Made by a program: the position numbers and the translations under genes. A stretch of 64,000 nt of DNA from JAJPHF01 sp035293805 (GTDB lineage Bacteria > Chloroflexota > UBA6077 > JAJPHF01). This document shows positions 1 to 8,732 of this stretch, one piece after another. The stretch is taken from the NCBI GenBank assembly GCA_035293805.1, contig DATGMD010000024.1, positions 1 to 64,000 on the forward strand. The letters run 5' to 3'. The notes beneath the pieces were generated by a model, which did no database searches, was not told the DNA's origin, and was given only the letters and a program-made list of their open reading frames with translations. Positions within the stretch are counted from its first letter, which is position 1. Each line of letters opens with the position of its first letter.

Positions 1-2
1 TG

Positions 3-758
3 TGGGAAGGGCGGCAGGTCTCGATCGTCTTCCCCGCGTACAACGAGGAGGCGGGCATCGCCGCCGCCGTGCGCGACTTCCGGGCCTGCCCGGCCGTCGA
101 CGAGGTCGTCGTCGTCGACAACAACTCGCGCGACCGCACCGCCGCGCTCGCCGCCGCGGCCGGCGCCCGCGTGGTCCACGAGCCCCAGCAGGGCTACGGC
201 TACGCGCTGCGGCGGGGCCTGCGCGAGGCCCGGGGCGAGTACGTCGTGCTGGCCGAGCCCGACGGCACCTTCATCGGCCGCGACGTGCTCAAGCTGCTCG
301 CCTACGCCGCCGACTTCGACCTGGTCATGGGGACGCGCACCACCCAGGAGCTGATCTGGCGCGAGGCCAACATGGGCTGGTTCTTGCGGGTGGGCAACGT
401 CGCGGTGGCCAAGCTGCTGCAATACCTGTTCGGCGGGCCGTCGCTCTCCGACTGCGGCTGCACCCTGCGCCTGATTCGGCGCGAGGCGGCCGACCGCCTG
501 CAGGACCGCCTCACCGTGGGCAGCTCGCACTTCCTGCCGGAGATGGTGGTGCTGGCGCTGCTCGACGGGCTGCGGGTGATCGAGGTGCCCGTCAACTACC
601 GGGGCCGCCTCGGTGAGTCGAAGATCACTGGGTCGTTCAAGACGACGCTGCGGGTGGGGTTCAACATGATTAGCTTGATTCTGGGCTACCGCCTGCGCAC
701 GCTGGCGCGGCCCCGGCCCGCGCGCGTCCAGCGCTCGGCAGTCGAGCAGAAGGGCTAG
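3..758 (+). CDS. Glycosyltransferase family 2 (5' end outside window)
   Basis: The reading frame is open from base 3, so the true start lies upstream. The visible N-terminus reads VSIVFPAYNEEAGIAAAV, the classic nucleotide-sugar binding start of GT2 enzymes, followed by VVVVDNNSRDRT and then AEPDGTF at the DxD-like position. The family moves a sugar from a nucleotide donor to a lipid or glycan acceptor at the inner face of the membrane. The C-terminus (GESKITGSFKTTLRVGFNMI) resembles dolichyl-phosphate-mannose-synthase-like GT2 proteins, but no clear membrane segment follows. The next gene is a polytopic membrane protein on the same strand, so a surface polysaccharide or lipid-linked sugar role is likely. 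Donor and acceptor are unknown. Confidence 0.85.
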   Translation, partial: WEGRQVSIVFPAYNEEAGIAAAVRDFRACPAVDEVVVVDNNSRDRTAALAAAAGARVVHEPQQGYGYALRRGLREARGEYVVLAEPDGTFIGRDVLKLLAYAADFDLVMGTRTTQELIWREANMGWFLRVGNVAVAKLLQYLFGGPSLSDCGCTLRLIRREAADRLQDRLTVGSSHFLPEMVVLALLDGLRVIEVPVNYRGRLGESKITGSFKTTLRVGFNMISLILGYRLRTLARPRPARVQRSAVEQKG

Positions 759-864
759 GTCTGGCGCGCGTCCTGGTCCTCGACAGGGCGGGTGTCGCTT
801 TCCCCCACTTCCCTCCCTCCACACCCCCTTGTCGGCCTGCTGATCTTCGTCTTGCGAGGCTACA

Positions 865-2592
865 ATGAACGTGGTTCTGAAACCCGACCAGCTCAACCCT
901 AACGCCCTTCGTGGTCGCCATGCGACTGTCCTTCTTGCAATCCTTGTGAGCCTCGCGGGAGTTGTGCCCTTTCTCTCGTGCCTCAATTGGTACTTTATGT
1001 CCGACGATTTCGGCGTCGTTCAGTTCCTGTTTCAACGCCCGCCCCCCTACGTGTTCTCCCTCTTCACTCACCCCTGGACGGACTCTATCTACGGTGTGCC
1101 TGCCGATGAGCTGCGCCCGACAGTCGCATTAGCGTTCCAGGTCAGCTCCCTATTGGGCAGCACATCCCCCATTCCCTACCACGCAATCTCTATCGCCGTT
1201 CATGGGCTCAATATACTGCTAGTCTTCGCCATTGCGCGACAGCTCGCCAGACTTTCTCTGATTGCCAGCGGCTTTGCCGCCATCCTGTTCGCTGTATTGC
1301 CCATTCACGCCGAGACCCTGGGGTGGCTCCAAGGCATGAGTGATTCCGTTCCCACGCTCTTCTACATTGCGTCATTCTTAGCGTATGCAATGTGGCGCAA
1401 GGCAGGCTTGGCGCGGCTGTACTGGCTGGCGTGCATCTTGTTCTTTCTCGCGCTGTTTAGCAAGCAGTCTGCTATCACGATGCTGCTCACGCTCTTGTCG
1501 TACGACATACTAGTCGAGCATAAGTTACCGCGGTTCAAATTTGCCTCACTCGCAGCATACCTTCCATTCTTGCTCCTCACTACCGCCTACCTCATCGAGC
1601 GACGCATACTCTTCGGAAACATGGTACGGGAAGCCGGAATAGCGCCAGCCCATTCCCTGCTGTGGTTCGGAGCAGTCCAGACATCGGCCGTCCAGGAACT
1701 TCTATTTGGTGGTCGCGTGCTCGCGCTGGACAGATTCCACGAGCCAGAAACCACAGACTTTCGATCTATTGCGGCACTTGTCTACAGCGGAGCGGGGCTC
1801 TGCGGCGCTCTCCTGCTTACCGCCTTCGCCTATACTCAATTCCGCCGCGCCATGCACACCAGGATGGCTACCATAGCCCAGCTGATTGCCTATTTTGGCC
1901 CGATCTGGTGGCTCATAAGCACCATTCCCCTAACGGTCACGTATGACTCGCCACGCCACCTCTACCTGGCATCTGTTGGGGTGACAATCATGCTTGGATT
2001 ATGTCTTGATGAACTATTGAGGCGGACACATGGCTATCAGCGACGCGCTGTGCCGCTCGCCGGCATCGCCGTCGTTCTCGCCGCCGCGCTTATGTTGCAA
2101 AGTCATCTGGCACATTGGAACACGGGGGAGGCCGTTTCAAGGCAGATTATGAACGACATCACGCAGGAAGCCTCTATCGCCCCCACGAGGAGTCTAGTGG
2201 TCCTAGGCGCCCCCGCGGGCGCGAGTGCATGGAGCTGGGCACTGCCATTCGCGGTGCAGCCGCCCTTTGCCGACACGGACCTGAGAGAGCGATTGCATAT
2301 TATCTACCCTCTAGGCATCCACTGTTGCCAAGGCAGCCAGTCGCTCCGGACGCAGTGGCTCGAGCAAACGCGAGAGACAATCAATGCTTGGGCCAATGAG
2401 CCCGATCAGCCGCCCGCCGTCGCTCTAAGCTGGGACAGCGCCAAGGGGACGCTCACTCGGCAGTCTGAGAGCCAAGCAACAAGCCTACGCCCACGGCTAC
2501 TTCGCTTGTTGGATCTCAATACAGTGGAGGAGATGCAATCCCAACTGGATGAGATTCTGCACGAGCCCAGCAACAATCTATCCTACCGCTAG
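865..2592 (+). CDS. Polytopic membrane protein, possible GT-C type glycosyltransferase
   Basis: A 575-residue protein with about ten hydrophobic segments spread over residues 20-410, then a soluble C-terminal stretch of about 160 residues. After the first membrane segment comes a short loop with YFMSDDFG; an acidic pair in that loop is typical of GT-C enzymes that use polyprenyl-phosphate sugars. The order of segments and the PIHAETLGW and FSKQSAITM stretches recall the membrane part of bacterial TMTC/PMT-like proteins, but I cannot assign a named family. Base use differs from the neighbours: many A/T-ending codons and clearly lower GC, which suggests transfer. It follows the GT2 gene on the same strand after 106 bases. 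Confidence 0.7.
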   Translation: MNVVLKPDQLNPNALRGRHATVLLAILVSLAGVVPFLSCLNWYFMSDDFGVVQFLFQRPPPYVFSLFTHPWTDSIYGVPADELRPTVALAFQVSSLLGSTSPIPYHAISIAVHGLNILLVFAIARQLARLSLIASGFAAILFAVLPIHAETLGWLQGMSDSVPTLFYIASFLAYAMWRKAGLARLYWLACILFFLALFSKQSAITMLLTLLSYDILVEHKLPRFKFASLAAYLPFLLLTTAYLIERRILFGNMVREAGIAPAHSLLWFGAVQTSAVQELLFGGRVLALDRFHEPETTDFRSIAALVYSGAGLCGALLLTAFAYTQFRRAMHTRMATIAQLIAYFGPIWWLISTIPLTVTYDSPRHLYLASVGVTIMLGLCLDELLRRTHGYQRRAVPLAGIAVVLAAALMLQSHLAHWNTGEAVSRQIMNDITQEASIAPTRSLVVLGAPAGASAWSWALPFAVQPPFADTDLRERLHIIYPLGIHCCQGSQSLRTQWLEQTRETINAWANEPDQPPAVALSWDSAKGTLTRQSESQATSLRPRLLRLLDLNTVEEMQSQLDEILHEPSNNLSYR

Positions 2593-2790
2593 TTTGCTAA
2601 CGCGGAGATTGATGAGTCCCGCTACAAGACGGCAGCCGGATGCCGCAATTACCCTACCAGCATCCGCGTGGAGTATCTCTATCCCAAGCTGTCGGTCGAC
2701 GGCTGTGTCATCGTCGTCGATTACTACACCCCGTGGAATTACCGAGTTGCTGGAGACTGCGCCGTGGCCTCGGTTAGCCGTGTACTGGCA
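2593..2790 (+). pseudogene. Remnant of a TylF/MycF-like SAM methyltransferase
   Basis: Directly after the stop of the membrane protein, in the same frame, the translation contains EYLYPKLSVDGCVIVVDYY followed by TPWNYR. This resembles the late strand of TylF/macrocin O-methyltransferases, where a 'YPKLSxGGyvIvDDY' segment carries metal-binding Asp residues; here the first Asp of the DD pair is Val. There is no start codon with a ribosome site, no SAM-binding N-terminal half, and the frame runs into the antisense 3' end of ftsK. I read it as the tail of a decayed methyltransferase at the edge of a transferred glycan locus. The match is short, so confidence is limited. Confidence 0.4.
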
Positions 2791-2799
2791 ACGCCGCGG

Positions 2800-5169
2800 C
2801 TACAGCGGCTCGGCGAGGCTCGGCTCGTCGGCGGCAGCCACCCAGGAGCGGCCGTCCTCGCCCGCCTCCACCAGACCGCGCTCGGCCAGGGTGTCCATGA
2901 GGCGCGCGGCGCGGGGGTAGCCGATGCCCAGGCGCCGCTGCAGCAGCGACACCGACACGCGCGAGTGCTCGCGCACCACGTCCATCGCGCGCTCGATCAA
3001 GTCCTCGCCGCCGTCGTCGCGCGAGCTGCTCAGCGCCTCGACGGCCGCCACCTCGGCCGCGTCGTAGCGCGCCTCGCCCTGCTTGCGCCAGAAGGCGACC
3101 AGCGCCTCGATCTCCTCGTCGGAGAGATACGTGCCCTGCACGCGCGCCGGCTTCGACGACTCGGCGCCGAGATACAGCATGTCGCCCCGACCCAGTAGCT
3201 TCTCGGCGCCCATCGAGTCCAGGATCACGCGCGAGTCCACCTGCGACGTGACGGCGAAGGCGATGCGCGTCGGGAAGTTCGCCTTGATCAGCCCCGTGAC
3301 CACATCTACCGACGGCCGCTGGGTGGCCACGATCAGGTGGATGCCCGTCGCACGCGCCTTCTGCGCCAGGCGCGTCAGGCTCAGCTCGACGTCGTCCGGC
3401 GCCGTCATCATCAGGTCCGCCAGCTCGTCGATGACGATCACCAGGAACGGCAGCGGCTTGAGGGGGGACGGACCTACCCCCCCCGGCCCCCCTTCCCTTT
3501 GAAGGAAGGGGGGAGCCACCGCGGCAGCGTCCTCCTCTTCCCCTTCACGCGGCAGGACGGGGGCCGGGGGGGTAGGTTGCTGCGCGGCCAGGCGGTTGTA
3601 GCTCTCCAGGTTGCGGACGCCGCACTTCACGAACAGGGCGTAGCGGCGCTCCATCTCCTGGAGCGCCCACTTCAGCACGCCCACGACCTTGTCCATCTCC
3701 GTGACGACGGGCAGGCGGAGGTGGGGGATGCCCTCGAAAGGTGCCAGCTCCACCATCTTGGGATCGACCATCAAGAGCTGCAGCTCGTCGGGCGTACACT
3801 GCATCAGCAGGCAGGCGATGAGGCTGTTGATGCAGACGCTCTTGCCCGAGCCGGTCGCGCCGGCGATGAGCAGGTGGGGCATGCGCGCCAGGTCGCCCGC
3901 CACCGGCCGGCCCGCCACGTCGCGGCCGAGCGCCAGCGCCAGCCGGGACTTCAGCTTCTGGAACTCCGGCGCGGCCACGATCTCGCGTAGGCTGACGACC
4001 GCCGACGCGGAGTTCGGCACCTCGATGCCGACCACCCGCTTGCCCGGCACGGGCGCCTCGACGCGCAGGGTCGTCGCGCCGAGCCGCAGGGCCAGATCGT
4101 TGGTGCGCGCGGTGATGCGGGCCACCGTGACGCCCATCGCCGGCTCGATGCCGAACTGGGTGACCGTCGGCCCCTCGTTGATCTCCACGACGCGCGCGCC
4201 GATGTTGAAGCTCTCCAGCGTCTCCTCGATGATGCGGGCCCGCTGGCGCAGGTCGACGGCCGCGACGCTCGGGCTGCTCGGCAGCGCGAGCAGGGTGAGC
4301 GGCGGCAGGCGCCACGCGCCGCGCTCGGGGGCCGGCGGCTGGGGAGTGGGAGCTGAGGCCTTGCGGCTGGCGCGAGCCGCGGGCTTGTGTGACTCGCTCT
4401 CGTCGTCATCCCCGATCGTCGGCGCCTCCTCCCCGGTCTCGTCGCCGCTCGCCCGCTGGCGGCGCACGCGAGCGGCGATCCGCTGGCGGATGCCTTGCCG
4501 CTCCTCGGGAGCCTGGAGAGGCGCGGGGAGCGCCGGCGGGCCGGCCCGCAGCGCGCGCAGCCGCCGCAGCGCCACGCGGCCGGCGAAGCAGGCGGCGACG
4601 GCCGCGCGGTCGGCGACCTGCAGTAACCGCACGGGGGACACGCGGAGCGCGAGCAGCAGCCCGCCGAAGGCCACCAGCGCCAGGAGCACCGCCGCGCCCG
4701 CCAGCCCCAGCGCATCGGCGCTCGCCTGGGCGAGCGCGAGCCCCGCCTGGCCGCCGCCGCGCGCGCCGGGGCGCACGAGCGTGACGATGCCGCCGAGGCC
4801 CACGAGCGCGACGCTGGCCAGCGCCGCCCCGACGCCGCGCGGCCAGGGCAGCGCGACCTCCGGCTGCAGGCAGCGCAGCAGCAGGGCGCTGCCCAGCACG
4901 GTGAGCCACAGCGCGAGCAGCGGCGCCGTCCAGCCCAGCAGCAGCGTCTGTTGGTCGTGCAGCGGCGTGGCGAGCCGCCCGCCGGGGAACACCAGCGCCA
5001 GGCCGAGCACGCCCCCCGCGCCCACCAGGAGCACCGCCAGCGCCCAGGGCCAGCGCGGCCACGCCGCGCGCCACAGCCCCCCGAGCGCCTTGCCGAGCCC
5101 CCCGCTGGGGCGGGACTTCCCGGCCGGCGGGCGGCGGGGCGCGCGGGCGCTCTCCCGGCGGACCGCCAT
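2800..5169 (-). CDS. ftsK: DNA translocase FtsK/SpoIIIE
   Basis: A 789-residue hexameric ATPase that pumps chromosomal DNA through the closing septum. Four hydrophobic segments (about 40-62, 76-99, 113-132, 157-176) anchor the N-terminus; a charged, Pro-rich linker follows to about 290. The motor has Walker A GATGSGKS at 437-444 and Walker B LVIVIDE at 576-582. The C-terminal winged-helix gamma domain covers about 715-770 (HSRVSVSLLQRRLGIGYPRA). Between SYNRLAAQ and PLPFLVIVIDE lie about 40 Pro/Gly/Glu-rich residues (531-571), more than the family usually has there; they are encoded by a palindromic repeat element. The start codon abuts the stop of the RNase J gene (TAGATG), so the two are probably translationally coupled. 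Confidence 0.95.
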   Translation of the reverse strand: MAVRRESARAPRRPPAGKSRPSGGLGKALGGLWRAAWPRWPWALAVLLVGAGGVLGLALVFPGGRLATPLHDQQTLLLGWTAPLLALWLTVLGSALLLRCLQPEVALPWPRGVGAALASVALVGLGGIVTLVRPGARGGGQAGLALAQASADALGLAGAAVLLALVAFGGLLLALRVSPVRLLQVADRAAVAACFAGRVALRRLRALRAGPPALPAPLQAPEERQGIRQRIAARVRRQRASGDETGEEAPTIGDDDESESHKPAARASRKASAPTPQPPAPERGAWRLPPLTLLALPSSPSVAAVDLRQRARIIEETLESFNIGARVVEINEGPTVTQFGIEPAMGVTVARITARTNDLALRLGATTLRVEAPVPGKRVVGIEVPNSASAVVSLREIVAAPEFQKLKSRLALALGRDVAGRPVAGDLARMPHLLIAGATGSGKSVCINSLIACLLMQCTPDELQLLMVDPKMVELAPFEGIPHLRLPVVTEMDKVVGVLKWALQEMERRYALFVKCGVRNLESYNRLAAQQPTPPAPVLPREGEEEDAAAVAPPFLQREGGPGGVGPSPLKPLPFLVIVIDELADLMMTAPDDVELSLTRLAQKARATGIHLIVATQRPSVDVVTGLIKANFPTRIAFAVTSQVDSRVILDSMGAEKLLGRGDMLYLGAESSKPARVQGTYLSDEEIEALVAFWRKQGEARYDAAEVAAVEALSSSRDDGGEDLIERAMDVVREHSRVSVSLLQRRLGIGYPRAARLMDTLAERGLVEAGEDGRSWVAAADEPSLAEPL
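3472..3577. repeat. MITE-like palindromic element inserted in frame in ftsK
   Basis: The element is bounded by inverted ends: ACCTACCCCCCCCGGCCCCC at 3472 and GGGGGCCGGGGGGGTAGGT ending at 3577. Inside is a smaller palindrome, CCTTCCCTTTGAAGGAAGG. The minus-strand frame stays open through it, adding about 40 residues between Walker A and Walker B of FtsK. A half-copy with closely matching sequence lies between genes near 33.03-33.08 kb in the opposite orientation, so this is a dispersed repeat, not an FtsK-specific sequence. Confidence 0.8.
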
Positions 5170-6828
5170 CTACACCTCCATGATCAGCGGCATGATCATG
5201 GGGCGCCGGCCCGTCAGCTCGTACAGGTAGGGGCCTAGAGAGTCCTTGATCTTGCGGTGCAGGTAGTCCCAGTCGGTCAGGCCGCGCGCGCTGGTCTCGC
5301 ACACGCGGCGCACGCGCTCGCGGGCGCCGTCCAGCAAGTCTTCGGCATCGCGCGGGTCCACGAAGCCGCGCGTCACGACGTCGGGCCCGGCCACTACCTG
5401 CCCCGTCTCCAGCTCGACGGCGGCCACGACGACGAAGATGCCGTCGCGCGACAGCGCCCGCCGGTCGCGCAGGATGAAGTGGTCCACCTCGCCGACCGAG
5501 ATGCCGTCCACGAACACCGAGCCGGCCGGCACGCTGCCGCTGATGTAGCCGTCGCCCGTGTCGTCGAACTCGATGACCGTGCCCAGATCGGGGATTAGGA
5601 TGTTCTCCCGGGCGATCCCCGCCTCCTGCGCCACGCGCGCGTAGAGCATCATGTGCCGGTAGTCCCCGTGCAGCGGCACCACGTAGCGCGGCTTGGTCAG
5701 GTTGATCATCAGCTTCAGCTCGTCGGTGCTCGCGTGGCCCGAGACATGGACCGTCTCCTGGCGGCCGTAGACCACCGTCGCGCCCTGCTTGAACAGCTTG
5801 TTGATCGTGCGCGACACGGCCTCCTCGTTGCCGGGCACCGGCGTCGCCGAGAAGATCACCGTGTCGCCGCTCTCCAACGAGAGCTGCCGGTGGTCGCCGT
5901 TGGCGATGCGCGACAGCACCGAGTTCGGCTCGCCCTGTGAGCCGGTGGTCACGAACAGCGCGCGGTGAAAGGGGAGGCTGTTCACCTCGTCGATCGAGCG
6001 CAGGCTGCCCTCGGGCACCGTGAAGTAGCCCAGGTCGCTGGCCACGCTGGAGTTGTTCTCCATGCTGCGCCCGACGACGGCGGCCACCCGGCCGTGGCGG
6101 TGGCCGGTCGTGATCGCCTGCTGCACCCGCGAGATGTTCGAGGCGAACGTGGTGATGATGACGCGTCCCTGCGCCTGCTCCATCACGCGGCTGAAGGCGT
6201 CGCCCACCGCCTTCTCGGACGGGGTCCAGCCCTGCGACTCGACGCGCACGCAGTCCGACAGCAGCGCCAGGATGCCGTCATGGCCCAGCTCGGCCAGCTT
6301 GCCGCTGTCGGTGGGCTTGCCATCCACGGGCGTCGGGTCGAACTTGTAGTCGCCCGTGTGCAAGATGGTGCCGATCGGCGTGTGGATCGCTACCGCCACG
6401 CCGTCCGGGATGCTGTGCGTCACGGGGATGTACTCGAAGCTCAGCGGTCCCAGCTCCGTGACCACGCCGGGGCTCACCACGTTCATCTCGGTCTTGTTGT
6501 GCAGCCGGTGCTCGCGCAGCTTGGCGCGCACCAGGCCCATCGTGAGCGGCGTGCCGTACAGCGGCACGTTCAGGAGCGGCAGCAGGTACGGCAGCGCGCC
6601 GATGTGGTCCTCGTGCCCGTGGGTGAGCACGATGGCGGCCACCGCGTCCTTGCGGTCGAGCAGGTAGCGCACGTCGGGCAGGACGAGGTCGACCCCAACC
6701 ATCTCGTCCTCGGGGAACATCAGCCCGCAGTCGATGACGACAATCGTGTCCTCATACTCAATGGCGGTCATGTTCTTGCCGACCGACCCGACGCCGCCCA
6801 GCGGAATAACCTTGACGGTTCCAGCCAC
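5170..6828 (-). CDS. rnj: Ribonuclease J
   Basis: A 552-residue metallo-beta-lactamase/beta-CASP ribonuclease, the usual length for RNase J, which has 5'-3' exo- and endonuclease activity in mRNA decay and rRNA maturation. Near the N-terminus, VLTHGHEDHIGALPYLL supplies the HxHxDH zinc motif. The beta-CASP region includes FASNISRVQQ, and VSGHASTDEL and PLHGDYRHM give further metal and RNA-binding residues. The start is GTG at 6826-6828, with GAGGAAA upstream on the minus strand. Its stop codon touches the ftsK start. The UDG gene lies 119 bases upstream on the same strand. Confidence 0.95.
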   Translation of the reverse strand: MAGTVKVIPLGGVGSVGKNMTAIEYEDTIVVIDCGLMFPEDEMVGVDLVLPDVRYLLDRKDAVAAIVLTHGHEDHIGALPYLLPLLNVPLYGTPLTMGLVRAKLREHRLHNKTEMNVVSPGVVTELGPLSFEYIPVTHSIPDGVAVAIHTPIGTILHTGDYKFDPTPVDGKPTDSGKLAELGHDGILALLSDCVRVESQGWTPSEKAVGDAFSRVMEQAQGRVIITTFASNISRVQQAITTGHRHGRVAAVVGRSMENNSSVASDLGYFTVPEGSLRSIDEVNSLPFHRALFVTTGSQGEPNSVLSRIANGDHRQLSLESGDTVIFSATPVPGNEEAVSRTINKLFKQGATVVYGRQETVHVSGHASTDELKLMINLTKPRYVVPLHGDYRHMMLYARVAQEAGIARENILIPDLGTVIEFDDTGDGYISGSVPAGSVFVDGISVGEVDHFILRDRRALSRDGIFVVVAAVELETGQVVAGPDVVTRGFVDPRDAEDLLDGARERVRRVCETSARGLTDWDYLHRKIKDSLGPYLYELTGRRPMIMPLIMEV

Positions 6829-6947
6829 TATGTTTCCTCGATCTCATTCGGAGTTCGCGGGACGCGGCGCAAGGCGCACTGGTCCCATCGTCGTTGCACT
6901 AATTGTAGGGGATAGCGTCGAACGGCCGGCGCCCGCGCGCCGACAGC

Positions 6948-7592
6948 TCAAAAAAGACTAAGCTGCTCGGCTGGCGGCGGCACGTCCTCGGCCGCATCTG
7001 CCGCGGCCGCCCCGCTCTCGGCCGCCGCCAAGGCGGCGGCCGCCTCGGCTTGCGCCAGCACCTGCGGGATGCGCCGGAAGTCCTCGGCGAAGACGTCCTT
7101 GACGCGCGGGTCGCGCAGCGCCGCGGCGGGATGGTACAGCGCGTAGCACGTCGCGGTGCCGTGGCGCACCGTGCGCCCGTGCAGCGCGCGCATGCTCCCC
7201 GGCCCGAAGAACTTGGCCATCGAGAAGCGCCCGAGCGTGCAGATCAGCCGCGGCTGGAGCAGCGCGATCTGGCGGTCCAGGTACTCGTTGCAGGCCTCGA
7301 TCTCCTGTCGCTCGGGGTCCCGATTGCCTGGCGGCCGGTGCTTGAGGATGTTCGTGATGTACACGTCGCGGCGGCTCATGCCGATCGCGCGCAGCATCTC
7401 CTCCAGAAGCTGCCCCGCCGCGCCCACGAAGGGGCGGCCCTGCTGGTCCTCGTAGAAGCCCGGCGCCTCGCCGATGAACAGGATCTTCGCGTTGGGCGGC
7501 CCCTCGCCGGGCACGCCGCGCGTCGCCGTCCGATACAGCGGGCACTTCTGACAGCTATTGACCTCGCGCGCTAGCTCGGCAAGCTCGTCCAA
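6948..7592 (-). CDS. Family 4 (Fe-S) uracil-DNA glycosylase
   Basis: Removes uracil from DNA as the first step of base excision repair. Motif GEAPGFYED and the late HPAA motif are typical of type-4 UDGs. Four cysteines (the CQKC pair near residue 14, one in EIEACNEY, one in RLICTLG) match the [4Fe-4S] ligands of this family. The protein is 214 residues with an Ala-rich tail ending EQLSLF, a possible sliding-clamp-binding peptide (QLSLF). The start is TTG at 7590-7592; AGAGG lies about 10 bases upstream on the minus strand and no ATG fits better. Confidence 0.92.
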   Translation of the reverse strand: MDELAELAREVNSCQKCPLYRTATRGVPGEGPPNAKILFIGEAPGFYEDQQGRPFVGAAGQLLEEMLRAIGMSRRDVYITNILKHRPPGNRDPERQEIEACNEYLDRQIALLQPRLICTLGRFSMAKFFGPGSMRALHGRTVRHGTATCYALYHPAAALRDPRVKDVFAEDFRRIPQVLAQAEAAAALAAAESGAAAADAAEDVPPPAEQLSLF

Positions 7593-7718
7593 TTGCGGTC
7601 GCCTCTGCCCGTTCGATCGTGCGCACGCCGGCCCACCGGCGCCGATCGCGCGCCGGCCATCCCGTGCGCCACCACGAGGGTACGGCAGCGGGGCGGCCGG
7701 CAGCTAGCATTGCGCGTC

Positions 7719-8723
7719 TCAATCCCGTCGCGCTTGGCGCGGGCGACGCGCCAGCGCCTCCGGGTTCAGTACGCGGGCGTAGTCGCCGTCCAGGTAGCTG
7801 ATGATCTGGTCGGCGCAGTCCGTCGCGAACTCGCGGTAGGTCAGGTCGGCCGGCCAGCCCAGGTGCGGCGTGAGGACGACCGTCTCCAGGGCCAGCAGCG
7901 GGTGGTCGGGGGGCAGCGGCTCCTGCACGAACACGTCGAGCGCCGCGCCGGCGATGGCGCGCTCCCGCAGCGCGCGCACCAGCGCCGCCTCGTCCACGAT
8001 CGCGCCGCGGGCCGTGTTCACCAGGTAGGCCGCGGGCCGCATACGGCGCAGCCGCGCCTCGTCGAACAGGCCGCGGCTCTGGTCGGACAGCGCCAAGTGG
8101 ATCGACACCACGTCGGCCTCGGCCAGCAGCGCGTCCAGCGCGCGGTACTCGGCGCCCGACTCGGCGGCGCGCGTCGGCGTGAGCGTCGGCCCCCAGGCCA
8201 GCAGCCGCATGCCATAAGCGGTGGCGAGCCGCGCGACGTGGCGACCCACGCGCCCCAGGCCGACGATGCCGAGCGTCTTGCCGTACAGCACCTCGCCGAG
8301 CGGCATCCGCCACTCGCCGGCCCGCAGCGCGCGGTCGGTCTGCGGGATGCGGCGCATCACCGCCTGCATCAGCGCCAGCGTCAGCTCGGCCGTCGACCGG
8401 CCAGTCGTCTCGGGGTTCGTGGCATACGCCAGCTGCAGGGCCACGCCGGCCGCCGTGGCCGCGGGCACGTCGACGTGGTACAGGTGGCCGCCGGTGTTGC
8501 AGATCAGCTCGAGGTCGGGCAGCCGCGGGAAGAGGTCGGCGGGGAAGTGGGTGCGCTCGCGGTTGGCGATGACGATGGGCACGCCGGCCAGCCGGTCCAC
8601 CAGCTCGTCGCGCGACGCGGCCGGCTCGGCGTAGATCGTCACGTCGGCGCGCTGGCGCAGGCGCGCGATGCCGGCGCTGTCATGGTAGGTACGATGAAAG
8701 TCGTCGAGCACGACGACGCGCAT
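7719..8723 (-). CDS. D-2-hydroxyacid dehydrogenase, NAD(P)-dependent
   Basis: A 334-residue member of the PGDH/formate dehydrogenase-like superfamily, which oxidises D-2-hydroxyacids or reduces 2-oxoacids. The nucleotide fold carries LGIVGLGRVGRHVA. The catalytic residues are visible: Arg in VNTARGAIVDE, Glu in VFVQEPLP, and His in LTPHLGW. The start ATG at 8721-8723 has AGGAGG six bases upstream. It begins 9 bases after the end of the alpha/beta-hydrolase-like gene on the same strand, so the two probably form an operon. The specific substrate is unclear. Confidence 0.9.
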   Translation of the reverse strand: MRVVVLDDFHRTYHDSAGIARLRQRADVTIYAEPAASRDELVDRLAGVPIVIANRERTHFPADLFPRLPDLELICNTGGHLYHVDVPAATAAGVALQLAYATNPETTGRSTAELTLALMQAVMRRIPQTDRALRAGEWRMPLGEVLYGKTLGIVGLGRVGRHVARLATAYGMRLLAWGPTLTPTRAAESGAEYRALDALLAEADVVSIHLALSDQSRGLFDEARLRRMRPAAYLVNTARGAIVDEAALVRALRERAIAGAALDVFVQEPLPPDHPLLALETVVLTPHLGWPADLTYREFATDCADQIISYLDGDYARVLNPEALARRPRQARRD

Positions 8724-8732
8724 GGGCGCCTC

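Noticed and set aside
3689..5230. Long open frame on the plus strand opposite ftsK (513 codons)
   Set aside because: It is the mirror of a high-GC coding frame: Ser/Arg/Ala-rich, no domain, no ribosome site, while ftsK on the other strand has every family motif.
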